In this document: positions 28,000 to 37,113 of the stretch, one piece after another
Layout: each line of letters begins with the position of its first letter
Numbering within the stretch: position 1 is the stretch's first letter
Source: Streptomyces aureus
GTDB taxonomy: Bacteria; Actinomycetota; Actinomycetes; Streptomycetales; Streptomycetaceae
Length of the DNA stretch: 64,000 nt
Reading direction: 5' to 3'
Assembly (NCBI RefSeq): GCF_000725495.1
Contig: NZ_JNZD01000009.1
Coordinates: 62,001-126,000, forward strand
Program-made: the position numbers and the translations under genes
The notes under the pieces: model-generated
Told to the model about the DNA's origin: nothing
Database searches by the model: none
Seen by the model: only the letters and a program-made list of their open reading frames with translations

Positions 28000-29381
28000 C
28001 CGTCGATTCGGTACGACCCGAGGTTCCCGAGGTGCGGGAGCTGTCCGTCCCGCCCCTCGCCGGCGGCGGGATGCCCCTCCTCGGGCACGGCTGGAAACTG
28101 GTCCGCGACCCGCTGGGCTTCCTCGCCGGGCTGCGTGACCACGGCGACGTCGTCCGGCTCAGGATGGGCCCCAAGACGGTGTACGCCGTCACCACCCCCG
28201 CGCTCACCGGGGCGCTGGCGCTCAGTCCCGACTACGAGATCGGCGGCCCCCTGTGGGAGTCGCTCGAAGGCCTGCTGGGCAAGCAGGGTGTCGCCACGGC
28301 CAACGGGGCGCTGCACCGGCGCCAGCGCCGGACCATCCAGCCCGCCTTCCGGGCCGACGTCATCCCCGAGTACGGCCCGATCATGGAGGAGGAGTCGACG
28401 GCGTTCGCGGGGCGCTGGGAGGGAGGCGCGGCGGTCGACTGCACCTCCGAGTCCTTCCGGGTCGCGGTCCGTGTCGCCGCCCGCTGTCTGCTGCGCGGCC
28501 GGTTCATGGACGAGCGCGCCGAGCGGCTGAGCCTCGCGCTCTCCACCGTCTTCCGCGGTATGTACCGGCGCATGGTGATACCCGCCGGACCGCTCTACCG
28601 GCTCCCGCTTCCCTCGATACGCGCATTCGACCGCGCATTGGCCGATCTGCACGCGCTCGTGGACGAGATCATCGACGAGCGGCGGGCATCTGGTCAAAAG
28701 CCGAACGATTTGCTGACGGCATTGCTGGAGGCGAAGAACGACGACGGCGAGCCCATAAGCGAACAGGAGATCCACGACCAGGTCGTCGCGATACTCACTC
28801 CCGGCAGCGAAACCATCGCCTCCACGATCATGTGGCTGCTTCACGTCCTGACGGAACATCCGGAACAGGCGGACAAAGTGGCCGCGGAGGTCCGAAGTGT
28901 CGTGGGTGACCGTCCCGTCGGATTCGGTGACGTCCGGAAGCTGTCGCACACGAACAATGTCGTCGTCGAGGCGATGCGTTTACGTCCCGCCGTATGGATT
29001 CTGACGCGGCGCGCCGTGGCCGAAACCGAGCTGGGCGGCTATCGGATTCCGGCCGGTGCCGACATCGTCTACAGCCCGTTCGCGATCCAGCGCGACCCGC
29101 GTTCGTACCAGGAGCATCTGGATTTCGATCCCGACCGCTGGCTTCCGGAACGCTCCAAGGACATCCCGAAGTACGCGATGCGCCCCTTCAGCGTGGGCAA
29201 CCGCAAGTGCCCGAGCGACCATTTCTCGATGGCGCTGCTCTCCCTGATCACCGCGACGCTGGCGTCCCGGTGGCGCTTCGAGGCGGTGTCCGGGTCCAGC
29301 GGCACGACCCGCGTCGGCATCACGCTGCGTCCTCACGACCTGCGGCTGCGGGCGAGGCCGCGCCAGGAGAACCCGGTCTGA
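27996..29381 (+). CDS. CYP170-type cytochrome P450 (epi-isozizaene to albaflavenone)
   Basis: 461 residues. It oxidises epi-isozizaene twice to albaflavenone. The P450 marks are visible: I-helix GSETIAST (about residue 270), ExxR as E325-A-M-R328, and heme loop FSVGNRKC with C405. In S. coelicolor CYP170A1 a second activity, farnesene synthase, was tied to a DDxxD-like motif I remember as DDNGD; here the same stretch reads N248-D-D-G-E252, so first and last acidic positions differ. The ATG overlaps the synthase stop (ATGA), so the pair is translationally coupled. Confidence 0.92.
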   Translation: MTVDSVRPEVPEVRELSVPPLAGGGMPLLGHGWKLVRDPLGFLAGLRDHGDVVRLRMGPKTVYAVTTPALTGALALSPDYEIGGPLWESLEGLLGKQGVATANGALHRRQRRTIQPAFRADVIPEYGPIMEEESTAFAGRWEGGAAVDCTSESFRVAVRVAARCLLRGRFMDERAERLSLALSTVFRGMYRRMVIPAGPLYRLPLPSIRAFDRALADLHALVDEIIDERRASGQKPNDLLTALLEAKNDDGEPISEQEIHDQVVAILTPGSETIASTIMWLLHVLTEHPEQADKVAAEVRSVVGDRPVGFGDVRKLSHTNNVVVEAMRLRPAVWILTRRAVAETELGGYRIPAGADIVYSPFAIQRDPRSYQEHLDFDPDRWLPERSKDIPKYAMRPFSVGNRKCPSDHFSMALLSLITATLASRWRFEAVSGSSGTTRVGITLRPHDLRLRARPRQENPV

Positions 29382-29483
29382 CCGGGCCCGACCCGACGGC
29401 GCGGGGCCTGCGAGCGGCCGCCGCGCCCGCCGCGGCGCACGTCCGGACCGCCCTCGGGCCGTCGGGCGTGCGCCGCGGCGGTC

Positions 29484-30035
29484 TCAGGCATTCGGCACGA
29501 CCACGGTGACCGTCCACTCCTGAAGGCCCTTGCAGGACATCCGGGCCGGGTCGCTCGGGCACATCGGCCGTGACGAGGTCAGCCTGACCGTCCCGGCCCC
29601 GACCGCCCGGTAGGCGGCGGAGGCGTCACCCGGCTGGAGGACGATCCCGCCGTTGGTGGCCGTCAGCGCGTCGCCGTCGCTCTTGACCGGTTTCCAGGGC
29701 CGGCGGGTGGTGCCGTCCAGCAGGACCCGGAGCGTGTCGCCGGGCGCCAGGCAGTACGTGTGGCCCGTGTCGGCGGCGCCGAGCTGTGCCTTGGCCGTCG
29801 TGCAGTCCGGTCTCGAAGGGGACGGCGACCGGGTGCCGTCGGTCGGGCCGGGGGACGGTGTCGCGGTGTCTCCGGTCGGGGTCGGGGACGGGGACGCCGT
29901 CGCCGTGCCTCCGGACGGGGACGGTGTCGCGGTGCCGTCGGCGCCCGTGTCGGTGCCGCCCTGGCTGCCGCAGCCGGCCAGCAGCAGGGCCAGGGCGGCG
30001 AGGGCGATGGTCCGGGTGTGAGTCGTTCGACGCAT
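29484..30035 (-). CDS. lipoprotein with Ser/Thr/Pro-rich linker, function unknown
   Basis: 183 residues from the ATG at 30035, with AGGAGG 7 bases upstream. The signal peptide ends with the lipobox LAGC. A long Thr/Pro/Ser/Gly-rich low-complexity linker (about residues 25-75) is followed by a C-terminal globular domain with four Cys (DCTTAK, TYCLAPGD, RPMCPSD and MSCKG) in positions that suggest two disulfides. It reads like an exported sensor or binding domain held at the membrane surface. The adjacent sedolisin-type gene lies upstream on the same strand. Confidence 0.75.
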   Translation of the reverse strand: MRRTTHTRTIALAALALLLAGCGSQGGTDTGADGTATPSPSGGTATASPSPTPTGDTATPSPGPTDGTRSPSPSRPDCTTAKAQLGAADTGHTYCLAPGDTLRVLLDGTTRRPWKPVKSDGDALTATNGGIVLQPGDASAAYRAVGAGTVRLTSSRPMCPSDPARMSCKGLQEWTVTVVVPNA

Positions 30036-30126
30036 GGGGTGGCCTCCTCGGGGGTTGGACGTGCCACCGGCGGATCGGGATCCCTCCGGGCGAATGGGAA
30101 TTCGGGATCCCTCGGAGCGCACGACA

Positions 30127-30156
30127 GGGCCCCGGCCGCCGCGGCGACCGGGGCCC
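30127..30156 (-). terminator. terminator of the S53 peptidase gene
   Basis: GGGCCCCGG and CCGGGGCCC arms close a GC-rich loop about 10 bases after the peptidase stop. Confidence 0.65.
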
Positions 30157-30165
30157 CGGTGCGGC

Positions 30166-32256
30166 TCAGCTGGTCGTGAGGGCCGTGTCGTCCACGACGA
30201 AGCTGGTCTGGAGCGAGGAGTCCTCGACGCCGCTGAACTTCAGCGTGACGGTCGAACCGGCGAAGGAGGACAGGTCGAAGCTCTTCTGGGCGTACCCGGA
30301 AGCCTTGTTCAGGTTGGAGTAGGTCGCGAGCGTGGTGGAGCCCGCGGTGACGGTGAGCTTGTCGTAGGCCGTGCTCGTGCTGGTCTCGGCCGTGTCGATG
30401 TGCAGGTAGAAGGTGAACGTGGCCTTGCAGCCGGACGGGATCGTCACCGACTGGGAGAGCGTGTCGGTGTGGGTCGAGCCGTATCCGTCGAGCCAGGCGT
30501 CGTACGAGCCGCCGTGGGTCGCCTCACCGGTGTCGTTGGTGATGACACCGCTGGTCTCGCTCCACACGCCGGCGCCCGACTCGAAGCCCTGGTTGCCGAG
30601 CAGCTGCGCCGAGGAGCAGGTGCCGCCGCCCGAGGTGCTGACGGTCCAGGTGAAGGAGGCGGAACCGGAGGCGCCGGTGCTGTCCTTGGCCGTGACGGTG
30701 ACCGCGTAGGTGCCCGCGGTGCTCGCGGTGCCGGAGATCAGACCGGTCGAGCTGCTGATGGACAGTCCGGTCGGCAGTCCGGTCGCGCTGTAGGTGAGGG
30801 TGGCGCCGGCGCTGTCGCTCGCCGAGATCTGCAGGCTTGCCGTGGAGCCGGTGGCCGTGGACTGGCTGCCCGGGTTGGTGACGGTCACCGTGTTGCCGGT
30901 GCTGGTGCCCGAGGTGAAGGCGGCCGTGCCGTTGGGGGTGCCCCAGCCGGTCGGGCCGTCGTAGCCGGTGCCCGCGGTGCAGAAGTACGAGGTGGAGCAG
31001 GAGCCGTTGTTGCCGCTGGTCACGTCGTACAGGTTCGAGGTGTGGGAGTAGGGGTACTTCGCCGGGTAGTCGCTGGAGCCCGGGGTGCCGGCCAGCGCGT
31101 AGACGCCCGCGATGATCGGCGCCGAGGCGCTGGTGCCGCCGTAGACCGCCCAGCCGGAGCCGCCGTAGGTGTCGTAGACCGCCACACCGGTCGCGGGGTC
31201 GGCGACCGCGGAGACGTCGGACTCCATGCGCTTGGTGCAGCCGGTGTCGGTCTGCCAGGACGGCTTGGCGTCGTAGGCGGAGCAGCCGGAGCCGGTGCCC
31301 TCGGTGCTGCTGGTCTTCCAGACCGACTCGCTCCAGCCGCGGCTGTTGGAGGAGGTGCTCAGCGCGGTACCGCCGACGGCGGTCACGTACTGGGAGGTCG
31401 CCGGGTACTCGGCGCCGTAGGCCTCGTCACCGGAGGAGACGGTGATGGCGACACCCGGGTGCTTGAAGTACGAGGTGTCCTCGCCGGTCTGGGAGGAGGA
31501 CTCGGAGCCGCCCCAGCTGTTGGAGACGAACTTCGCGCCCAGCGCGACGGCCTCGTTCTCTGCGGTGCCGAGGTCGGAGTCGTTCGCGGAGTTCGCCTCG
31601 ACGAGGATGATGCTGCAGTTGGGGCAGACGGCGCTGACCATGTCGATGTCCAGCGCCTCCTCACCCGCCCAGCCGGTGTCGTTGGTCGGCAGCGAGGTGG
31701 TCGAACCGGTCTGGCTGACCTGCTTGAAGCAGCCGTTGGCCACGGTGCAGGCGGACAGCCCGTACTGCGAGCGGTAGGTGGCCAGGTCGGAGGCCGCGTT
31801 GGGGTCGTTGTAGGCGTCGACCACGGCGACCGTCATGCCGGAGCCGCCCGTCGAGGGCAGGTTGTAGGCGCTGTGCAGGTTGGCCGGGCTGAGGCCGGAG
31901 ACCGCGGCGGCGGCGTCGGGGGAGACCTTCGCCGCGAGCTTCTGCGCGATGTCGGTACGGCGCTGGGCGAAGCAGGACATCCGGCCCGGCTTCGTCGCCG
32001 CGGCGCACAGGTGCTTCGTCGCGACCTTCTGGCCGGCCCGACCGGTCGCGTGGACCGTCTGGCGGGCGGGGTCGGTCAGGGCGCGGGAGTTCTGGGTGGT
32101 CCGGGAGACATGGGGGGCCGGCGCGGACTGCGCGCTCGCGGGCGGGGCCGCGGTGAATCCGGCGAGGCCGAGCGCCAGGGCGGGGAGGGCGGTGGTGAGG
32201 AGTCTTCGCAGGCTCCGGGCCGGTCTGCCGGCGGGTATCGGGCGCTGGGAACGCAT
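30166..32256 (-). CDS. secreted S53 (sedolisin-type) serine-carboxyl peptidase
   Basis: 696 residues. A signal peptide (residues 1-42, ending SAQ) precedes an unusually short pro-region and the peptidase. The catalytic set is visible: Glu199 and Asp203 in [11 protein letters not shown], the oxyanion Asp near 353 in VADPATG, and Ser376 in YGGTSASAP. Cysteines such as CPNC suggest disulfides. After the catalytic domain (ending about 450) come an immunoglobulin-like putative domain ([20 protein letters not shown]) and a C-terminal jelly-roll-like domain starting [15 protein letters not shown]. The family typically works at acidic pH outside the cell; here it would degrade proteins extracellularly. 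Confidence 0.9.
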   Translation of the reverse strand: MRSQRPIPAGRPARSLRRLLTTALPALALGLAGFTAAPPASAQSAPAPHVSRTTQNSRALTDPARQTVHATGRAGQKVATKHLCAAATKPGRMSCFAQRRTDIAQKLAAKVSPDAAAAVSGLSPANLHSAYNLPSTGGSGMTVAVVDAYNDPNAASDLATYRSQYGLSACTVANGCFKQVSQTGSTTSLPTNDTGWAGEEALDIDMVSAVCPNCSIILVEANSANDSDLGTAENEAVALGAKFVSNSWGGSESSSQTGEDTSYFKHPGVAITVSSGDEAYGAEYPATSQYVTAVGGTALSTSSNSRGWSESVWKTSSTEGTGSGCSAYDAKPSWQTDTGCTKRMESDVSAVADPATGVAVYDTYGGSGWAVYGGTSASAPIIAGVYALAGTPGSSDYPAKYPYSHTSNLYDVTSGNNGSCSTSYFCTAGTGYDGPTGWGTPNGTAAFTSGTSTGNTVTVTNPGSQSTATGSTASLQISASDSAGATLTYSATGLPTGLSISSSTGLISGTASTAGTYAVTVTAKDSTGASGSASFTWTVSTSGGGTCSSAQLLGNQGFESGAGVWSETSGVITNDTGEATHGGSYDAWLDGYGSTHTDTLSQSVTIPSGCKATFTFYLHIDTAETSTSTAYDKLTVTAGSTTLATYSNLNKASGYAQKSFDLSSFAGSTVTLKFSGVEDSSLQTSFVVDDTALTTS

Positions 32257-32641
32257 GGGGGTGTCGCCTCCATCGGTTCGAGGCCGGTGCCGCTCGGGCC
32301 CGGGTGGGGCCGTGCGCGGCGCCTTGGCCGGAAGTGGGGTTCTCGGCGCACTGAAAGGGCCGCCCGTGACGCGCGTAGCGCGAACGTGGAGAGACGCGTC
32401 ATGGGCATGCCAAATCAGTCGTCCCGGTGTGCCGCGGAGCGTGGCGCGACGGGACGGCCAGAACGTAACCGGGGGGAACGGCGCGCGAACAGCGGTGCCG
32501 GCAGAACTTTGCCGCTCCATGGACGGGGATTGGCCCGGCGATTGGAGGCGCGGGGGCAGTACGTGACGAAAGCCGGGCCGCAAGGGGCGGCCCGGCTCTC
32601 GTCGATGACGGTCGGTCAGAGGGTCGGCAGGACCCGACCGG
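32257..32641. other. spacer between the S53 peptidase and nrdB, with nrdAB terminator
   Basis: No gene is supported. A hairpin AGCCGGGCCGC/GCGGCCCGGCT at 32571-32597 is the likely terminator of nrdAB (minus strand). The remainder would hold the promoter of the peptidase gene, which I could not place. Confidence 0.55.
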
Positions 32642-33676
32642 TCAGAAGTCCTCGTCGAAGTCGACGGTTCCCTCCACCGCGACCTGGTACGCGGACGGGC
32701 GGCGCTCGAAGAAGTTGGTCAGCTCCTGGACACCCTGCAACTCCATGAAGGAGAAGGGGTTCTCGGAGCCGTACACCGGCGCGAAGCCCAGCCGCTGGAG
32801 GCGCTGGTCCGCCACGCACTCCAGGTACTGTCGCATCGACTCGGTGTTCATGCCCGGCAGACCCTCGCCGCACAGGTCACGGCCGAACTGCAGCTCCGCC
32901 TCCACGGCCTCGCGCAGCATGGCGGTGACCTGCTCCTGCAGCAGGTCGTCGAAGAGCTCGGGCTCCTCCTTGCGAACGGTGTCGACGACCTCGAAGGCGA
33001 AGCTCATGTGCATCGTCTCGTCGCGGAACACCCAGTTGGTGCCGGTCGCCAGGCCGTGCAGCAGACCCCGGCTGCGGAACCAGTAGACGTACGCGAAGGC
33101 GCCGTAGAAGAAGAGCCCCTCGATGCACGCGGCGAAGCAGATCAGGTTCAGCAGGAAGCGACGGCGGTCCGCCTTGTCCTCCAGCCGGTCCATCTTCTCG
33201 ACCGAGTCCATCCACTTGAAGCAGAACTGCGCCTTCTCGCGGATGGAGGGGATGTTCTCGACGGCCGCGAAGGCCGCCGCCCGGTCGTCCGGGTCGGGCA
33301 GATAGGTGTCGAGCAGCGTCAGATAGAACTGGACGTGCACGGCCTCCTCGAAGAGCTGACGGCTCAGGTACAGCCGCGCCTCGGGGGAGTTGATGTGCTT
33401 GTACAGCGTCAGCACCAGGTTGTTCGCCACGATCGAGTCGCCCGTCGCGAAGAACGCGACCAGCCGGCCGATCATGTGCTGCTCACCGGGCGTCAGCTTC
33501 GCGAGGTCGGCGACGTCCGAGTGGAGGTCGACCTCCTCGACGGTCCAGGTGTTCTTGATGGCGTCCCGGTAGCGCTCGTAGAAGTCCGGGTAGCGCATGG
33601 GGCGCAGGGTGAGTTCGAAGCCCGGGTCCAGGAGGTTTTTCTCGGACACAGCCTTCTCGGTGTTCGTGTCGCTCAT
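32642..33676 (-). CDS. nrdB: class I ribonucleotide reductase, beta subunit
   Basis: 344 residues. It houses the dimetal centre and tyrosyl radical used by NrdA. The metal ligands and radical Tyr align with E. coli NrdB: E111, H114 and Y118 in [11 protein letters not shown] keep the E-x2-H-x3-Y spacing, so the radical tyrosine is present and not replaced as in the Chlamydia-type enzyme. The later ligands lie in [13 protein letters not shown]. The C-terminus ends VDFDEDF, the kind of tail that binds NrdA. The ATG shares one base with the stop of nrdA (TAATG). Confidence 0.95.
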   Translation of the reverse strand: MSDTNTEKAVSEKNLLDPGFELTLRPMRYPDFYERYRDAIKNTWTVEEVDLHSDVADLAKLTPGEQHMIGRLVAFFATGDSIVANNLVLTLYKHINSPEARLYLSRQLFEEAVHVQFYLTLLDTYLPDPDDRAAAFAAVENIPSIREKAQFCFKWMDSVEKMDRLEDKADRRRFLLNLICFAACIEGLFFYGAFAYVYWFRSRGLLHGLATGTNWVFRDETMHMSFAFEVVDTVRKEEPELFDDLLQEQVTAMLREAVEAELQFGRDLCGEGLPGMNTESMRQYLECVADQRLQRLGFAPVYGSENPFSFMELQGVQELTNFFERRPSAYQVAVEGTVDFDEDF

Positions 33677-36057
33677 TACTGGCATGCCTCGCAGGACTCG
33701 GGGTTTTCCAGGGAGCAGGCGACGGCGTCGGGGTCGGCCGCCTGCTGGACGGGGATGGTGGTCTCGGGTCGCGCCTGTGCCTGGGCCGCGCGGGCGATAC
33801 GGGTCGCCGGGCGCGAACGCAGGTAGTACGTCGTCTTCAGGCCCGCCTTCCAGGCGTACGCGTACATCGAGGAGAGCTTGCCGATGGTCGGCGTCTCCAG
33901 GAACAGGTTCAGCGACTGGGCCTGGTCCAGGAACGGGGTGCGGGCGGCGGCCATGTCGATCAGACCGCGCTGCGGGATCTCCCACGCCGTGCGGTACAGG
34001 TCGCGGACCTCCTGCGGGACCCAGGAGAAGCCCTGGACCGAGCCGTTGGACTCGCGCAGCGCCTCACGGGTCTGCGCGTCCCACACGCCGAGCTCCTTCA
34101 GCTCGGCCACCAGGTACGAGTTGACCTGGAGGAACTCGCCGGAGAGCGTCTCGCGCTTGAACAGGTTCGACACCTGAGGCTCGATGCACTCGTACACGCC
34201 CGCGATCGAGGCGATGGTGGCGGTCGGCGCGATCGCGAGGAGCAGGGAGTTGCGCATGCCGACCTCGGCGATCCGCTGCCGCAGGGCCGCCCAGCGCTCG
34301 GGCCAGTTCAGCTCGACGTCGAAGTGGTCCGGGTGCAGCACACCGCGGGCGGTGCGGGTCTTCTCCCAGGCCGGGAGCGGTCCGTTGCGCTCGGCGAGGT
34401 CCGCGGAGGCCTCGTACGAGGCGAGCATGATCCGCTCGGCGATCCGGGTGGACAGGGCGCGGGCCTCGGGCGAGTCGAAGGGGATCCGCAGCTTGAAGAA
34501 GACGTCCTGCAGGCCCATCGCGCCGAGGCCGACCGGACGCCACTTGGCGTTGGAGCGGCCCGCCTGCTCGGTCGGGTAGAAGTTGATGTCCACCACGCGG
34601 TCGAGGAACGTCACCGCGGTGCGCACGGTCTGATCCAGCCGCTCCCAGTCGATGTCCCCGCCGGTCACGAACGCGCCGAGGTTGACCGAGCCCAGGTTGC
34701 AGACCGCCGTCTCCCCGTCGTCCGTGACCTCCAGGATCTCGGTGCACAGGTTCGAGGAGTGGACCGTGTGGCCCGGCTCCGCCGTCTGGTTGGCGGTCCG
34801 GTTGGCGGCGTCCTTGAAGGTCATCCAGCCGTTGCCGGTCTGCGCGAGGGTGCGCATCATGCGGCCGTAGAGGTCACGGGCCGGGATGGTCTTGCGGGCC
34901 AGGCCCGCCTCCTCGGCCTTGCGGTAGGCGGCGTCGAACTCGTCGCCCCACAGGTCGACCAGTTCCGGCACGTCGGCCGGGGAGAAGAGGGACCAGACGG
35001 CGTCCGCGTTCACCCGGCGCATGAACTCGTCCGGGATCCAGTGCGCGAGGTTGAGGTTGTGCGTGCGCCGGGCGTCCTCACCGGTGTTGTCCCGCAGCTC
35101 CAGGAACTCCTCGATGTCGGAGTGCCAGGTCTCCAGGTAGACCGCGGCCGCGCCCTTGCGCCGGCCGCCCTGGTTCACCGCGGCGACCGAGGCGTCCAGC
35201 GTCTTCAGGAACGGGACGATGCCGTTGGAGTGCCCGTTGGTGCCCCGGATCAGCGAACCGCGCGAGCGGATGCGGGAGTACGACAGCCCGATGCCGCCGG
35301 CGTGCTTCGACAGCCGCGCCACCTGGTGGTAGCGGTCGTAGATGGAGTCCAACTCGTCGAGCGGGGAGTCGAGGAGGTAGCAGGACGACATCTGGGGGTG
35401 CCGCGTACCGGAGTTGAAGAGCGTGGGGGAGGAGGGAAGGTAGTCGAGGCGGCTCATGAGGCGGTAGAGCGCGGCGACCTCGTCCACCGAGCGGACCGTG
35501 TCGTCCTCCGCGAGCCCGGACGCCACCCGGAGCATGAAGTGCTGGGGCGTCTCGACGACCTTGCGGGTGATCGGGTGCCGGAGCAGATAGCGGCTGTGCA
35601 GGGTGCGCAGCCCGAAGTAGCCGAAGCGGTCGTCGCCCTCGGTGTCGATCAGCGCGTCGAGGCGGGCCGTGTGCAGTAGCACGAACGCGGCCGTGCGGTC
35701 GGCGATCAGACCCTCGCGGTGGCCCACGGCGACCGACTCGGAGAAGGTGGTGACGCCCTGGGAGGCGGCCTCGACGCCGATCGTGATGGCGAGCAGACGG
35801 GCGGCCAGCCGGGAGTAGGCGGGGTCCTCGGAGATGAGACCCGCGGCCGCCTCGGTGGCCAGTTCGCGCAGCTCGGCCTCGTCGGCGCGGGCGGACCGGC
35901 CGCGCAGCGCCGCGGCGGCGACCCGGCCGGGGTCGGCGTCGGGGAGGTCGGCGGTCAGATCCGTCAGGGTCCGCAGCAGCGCGGTCCCGGGACCGTCGGT
36001 CTCCGCCGTGGACTGCTGCGCGGTCACTGAAGCCGGATCGGCTGGCGCGATGGTCAC
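33676..36057 (-). CDS. nrdA: class I ribonucleotide reductase, alpha subunit
   Basis: 793 residues from the GTG at 36057. It reduces ribonucleoside diphosphates. The active-site residues are visible: the redox Cys of MSSCYLLDS, N-x-C-x-E in SSNLCTEI, the partner Cys in AVCNLGSVNL, and the C-terminal SCEACQ pair that accepts electrons from thioredoxin. The N-terminal 100 residues resemble a divergent ATP-cone. It begins the nrdAB operon; about 145 bases of leader containing a cobalamin riboswitch lie upstream, preceded by two NrdR boxes. In S. coelicolor an AraC-like gene (nrdS) follows nrdB; I do not find it here. Confidence 0.96.
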   Translation of the reverse strand: MTIAPADPASVTAQQSTAETDGPGTALLRTLTDLTADLPDADPGRVAAAALRGRSARADEAELRELATEAAAGLISEDPAYSRLAARLLAITIGVEAASQGVTTFSESVAVGHREGLIADRTAAFVLLHTARLDALIDTEGDDRFGYFGLRTLHSRYLLRHPITRKVVETPQHFMLRVASGLAEDDTVRSVDEVAALYRLMSRLDYLPSSPTLFNSGTRHPQMSSCYLLDSPLDELDSIYDRYHQVARLSKHAGGIGLSYSRIRSRGSLIRGTNGHSNGIVPFLKTLDASVAAVNQGGRRKGAAAVYLETWHSDIEEFLELRDNTGEDARRTHNLNLAHWIPDEFMRRVNADAVWSLFSPADVPELVDLWGDEFDAAYRKAEEAGLARKTIPARDLYGRMMRTLAQTGNGWMTFKDAANRTANQTAEPGHTVHSSNLCTEILEVTDDGETAVCNLGSVNLGAFVTGGDIDWERLDQTVRTAVTFLDRVVDINFYPTEQAGRSNAKWRPVGLGAMGLQDVFFKLRIPFDSPEARALSTRIAERIMLASYEASADLAERNGPLPAWEKTRTARGVLHPDHFDVELNWPERWAALRQRIAEVGMRNSLLLAIAPTATIASIAGVYECIEPQVSNLFKRETLSGEFLQVNSYLVAELKELGVWDAQTREALRESNGSVQGFSWVPQEVRDLYRTAWEIPQRGLIDMAAARTPFLDQAQSLNLFLETPTIGKLSSMYAYAWKAGLKTTYYLRSRPATRIARAAQAQARPETTIPVQQAADPDAVACSLENPESCEACQ

Positions 36058-36199
36058 TGAGGCTCTCCCTCGCTCGGCACGGGGCCTCGTGGGCGGGCAC
36101 GGGGCACACGGGAGCGCTTCGGGGCAGCACACACCGCGTCCACCGGCCCATTCCGCGAGGCCCGGACGTAGTCGGCACCCGGGCCGGACGGCCGGGGCG

Positions 36200-36322
36200 C
36201 GCTGCCGGCAGGTCCTCGGACTGACGCGGGTGCGAGCACACGCGGACGCGAACACGCACAAGTACACCGTTGCGGGACAGTTCCGGATTCGCACCGGATT
36301 CCCCTGCGGCGACAGCGACCAT
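36200..36322 (-). promoter_or_regulatory. cobalamin (B12) riboswitch of nrdAB
   Basis: On the minus strand the hallmark GGGAATCCGGTGCGAATCC and CTGTCCCGCAAC segment (36269-36304) is followed by the B12 box AGTCCGAGGACCTGCC (36205-36223). Both match the cobalamin riboswitch consensus. It would lower class I reductase expression when B12 allows the class II enzyme to work, as shown for S. coelicolor nrdABS. Confidence 0.9.
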
Positions 36323-36323
36323 G

Positions 36324-36370
36324 AGCATACATCTTGTGCCGGGCTCCGGGACTACCCCCACATGTTGTGT
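36324..36370 (-). promoter_or_regulatory. paired NrdR boxes upstream of nrdAB
   Basis: Two 16-base NrdR-type boxes, at 36324-36339 and 36355-36370, read GCACAAGATGTATGCT and ACACAACATGTGGGGG on the minus strand. Their starts are exactly 31 bases apart, three helical turns, the spacing of cooperative NrdR sites. The nearer box contains TATGCT, a possible -10. They lie just upstream of the riboswitch. Confidence 0.8.
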
Positions 36371-36390
36371 CCGGTTGGTCTCCGGGAGCG

Positions 36391-36909
36391 CTACGGAGTG
36401 TGCCGGAGCGTCAACTCGTAGGTGAGCAGCCGGATGTCGTCGAGCTCCGGAAAGGGGTTCCAGTCGCGGTCCGGGGTGCGGGTGAAGCCCAGGCGTTCGT
36501 AGAGCCGGTGGGCGCTGTGCATGGTGCGCTGGGTGGACAGTACGAGACGCGAACAGCCCTCGACCGACCGGGCCCGTCCCACACAGGCGCGCACCAGTGC
36601 CTCGCCCGCGCCCCGCCCGCGCGCCTCCCGCGCGACCGCCAGCATCCGGATCTCGGCCTCACCCGGGCGCGCCGAGTCGGCCATGGGGCTGGAGTCCGCC
36701 GCGAAGGTCACGCTGCCGAGCACCCGGTCACCGTCGACGGCGACCAGCACCTCGGCGACGGCCGCCCGCCCCGCGACGTCCCGCAGTCTCCCGAGGTAGG
36801 CGTCGCTCTCCCCGAAGTCGAGCAGCCCGTCCCCGAGATAGGCCTGGGCGGCGATCTCGCCGACGGTTCGGTACTCCTCGGGCCGGGCGGTCCTGACGAC
36901 GATGTCCAT
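36391..36909 (-). CDS. GNAT-family N-acetyltransferase
   Basis: 172 residues filling one GNAT domain. The acetyl-CoA site is AVAREARGRGAGEALVRAC (motif A, R/Q-x-x-G-x-G/A), and the C-terminal motif B region is MHSAHRLYERLGFTRTPDRDW. The substrate is unknown. It ends about 20 bases before the NrdR boxes and faces the same way as nrdAB, so read-through into the nrd operon is possible. Confidence 0.85.
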   Translation of the reverse strand: MDIVVRTARPEEYRTVGEIAAQAYLGDGLLDFGESDAYLGRLRDVAGRAAVAEVLVAVDGDRVLGSVTFAADSSPMADSARPGEAEIRMLAVAREARGRGAGEALVRACVGRARSVEGCSRLVLSTQRTMHSAHRLYERLGFTRTPDRDWNPFPELDDIRLLTYELTLRHTP

Positions 36910-36995
36910 GCGCGCGAGTCTGCCCGACCGGAACGGCGACGGGCCGCCGGTTTTTCACCGGCGGCCCGTCGTTCACGGCGGTCGCGGGACCCTTT

Positions 36996-37058
36996 CCCGT
37001 GGCCCGTGGCCCGTGGCCCGTGGCCCGTGGCCCGTGGCCCGTGGCCCGTCGCTCGTGG
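36996..37058. repeat. 7-bp tandem repeat (CCCGTGG)
   Basis: Seven perfect copies of CCCGTGG run from 36996 to 37044, followed by two diverged copies to 37058. It lies between the GNAT gene and the symporter gene and is not in a supported coding region. Copy number probably varies between strains. Confidence 0.9.
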
Positions 37059-37113
37059 CCGGTCGCCGGGAGGTGTCCCAGGGTCTTCCCGTGGCCACGG
37101 GCCGGCTACCGGC

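Noticed and set aside
30034..32748. 904-residue plus-strand open frame opposite the S53 peptidase
   Set aside because: The opposite strand carries signal peptide and catalytic residues; this frame is Gly/Val/Arg-rich noise.
36996..37058. CRISPR-like repeat array
   Set aside because: The unit is 7 bases without spacers, so it is a simple tandem repeat.
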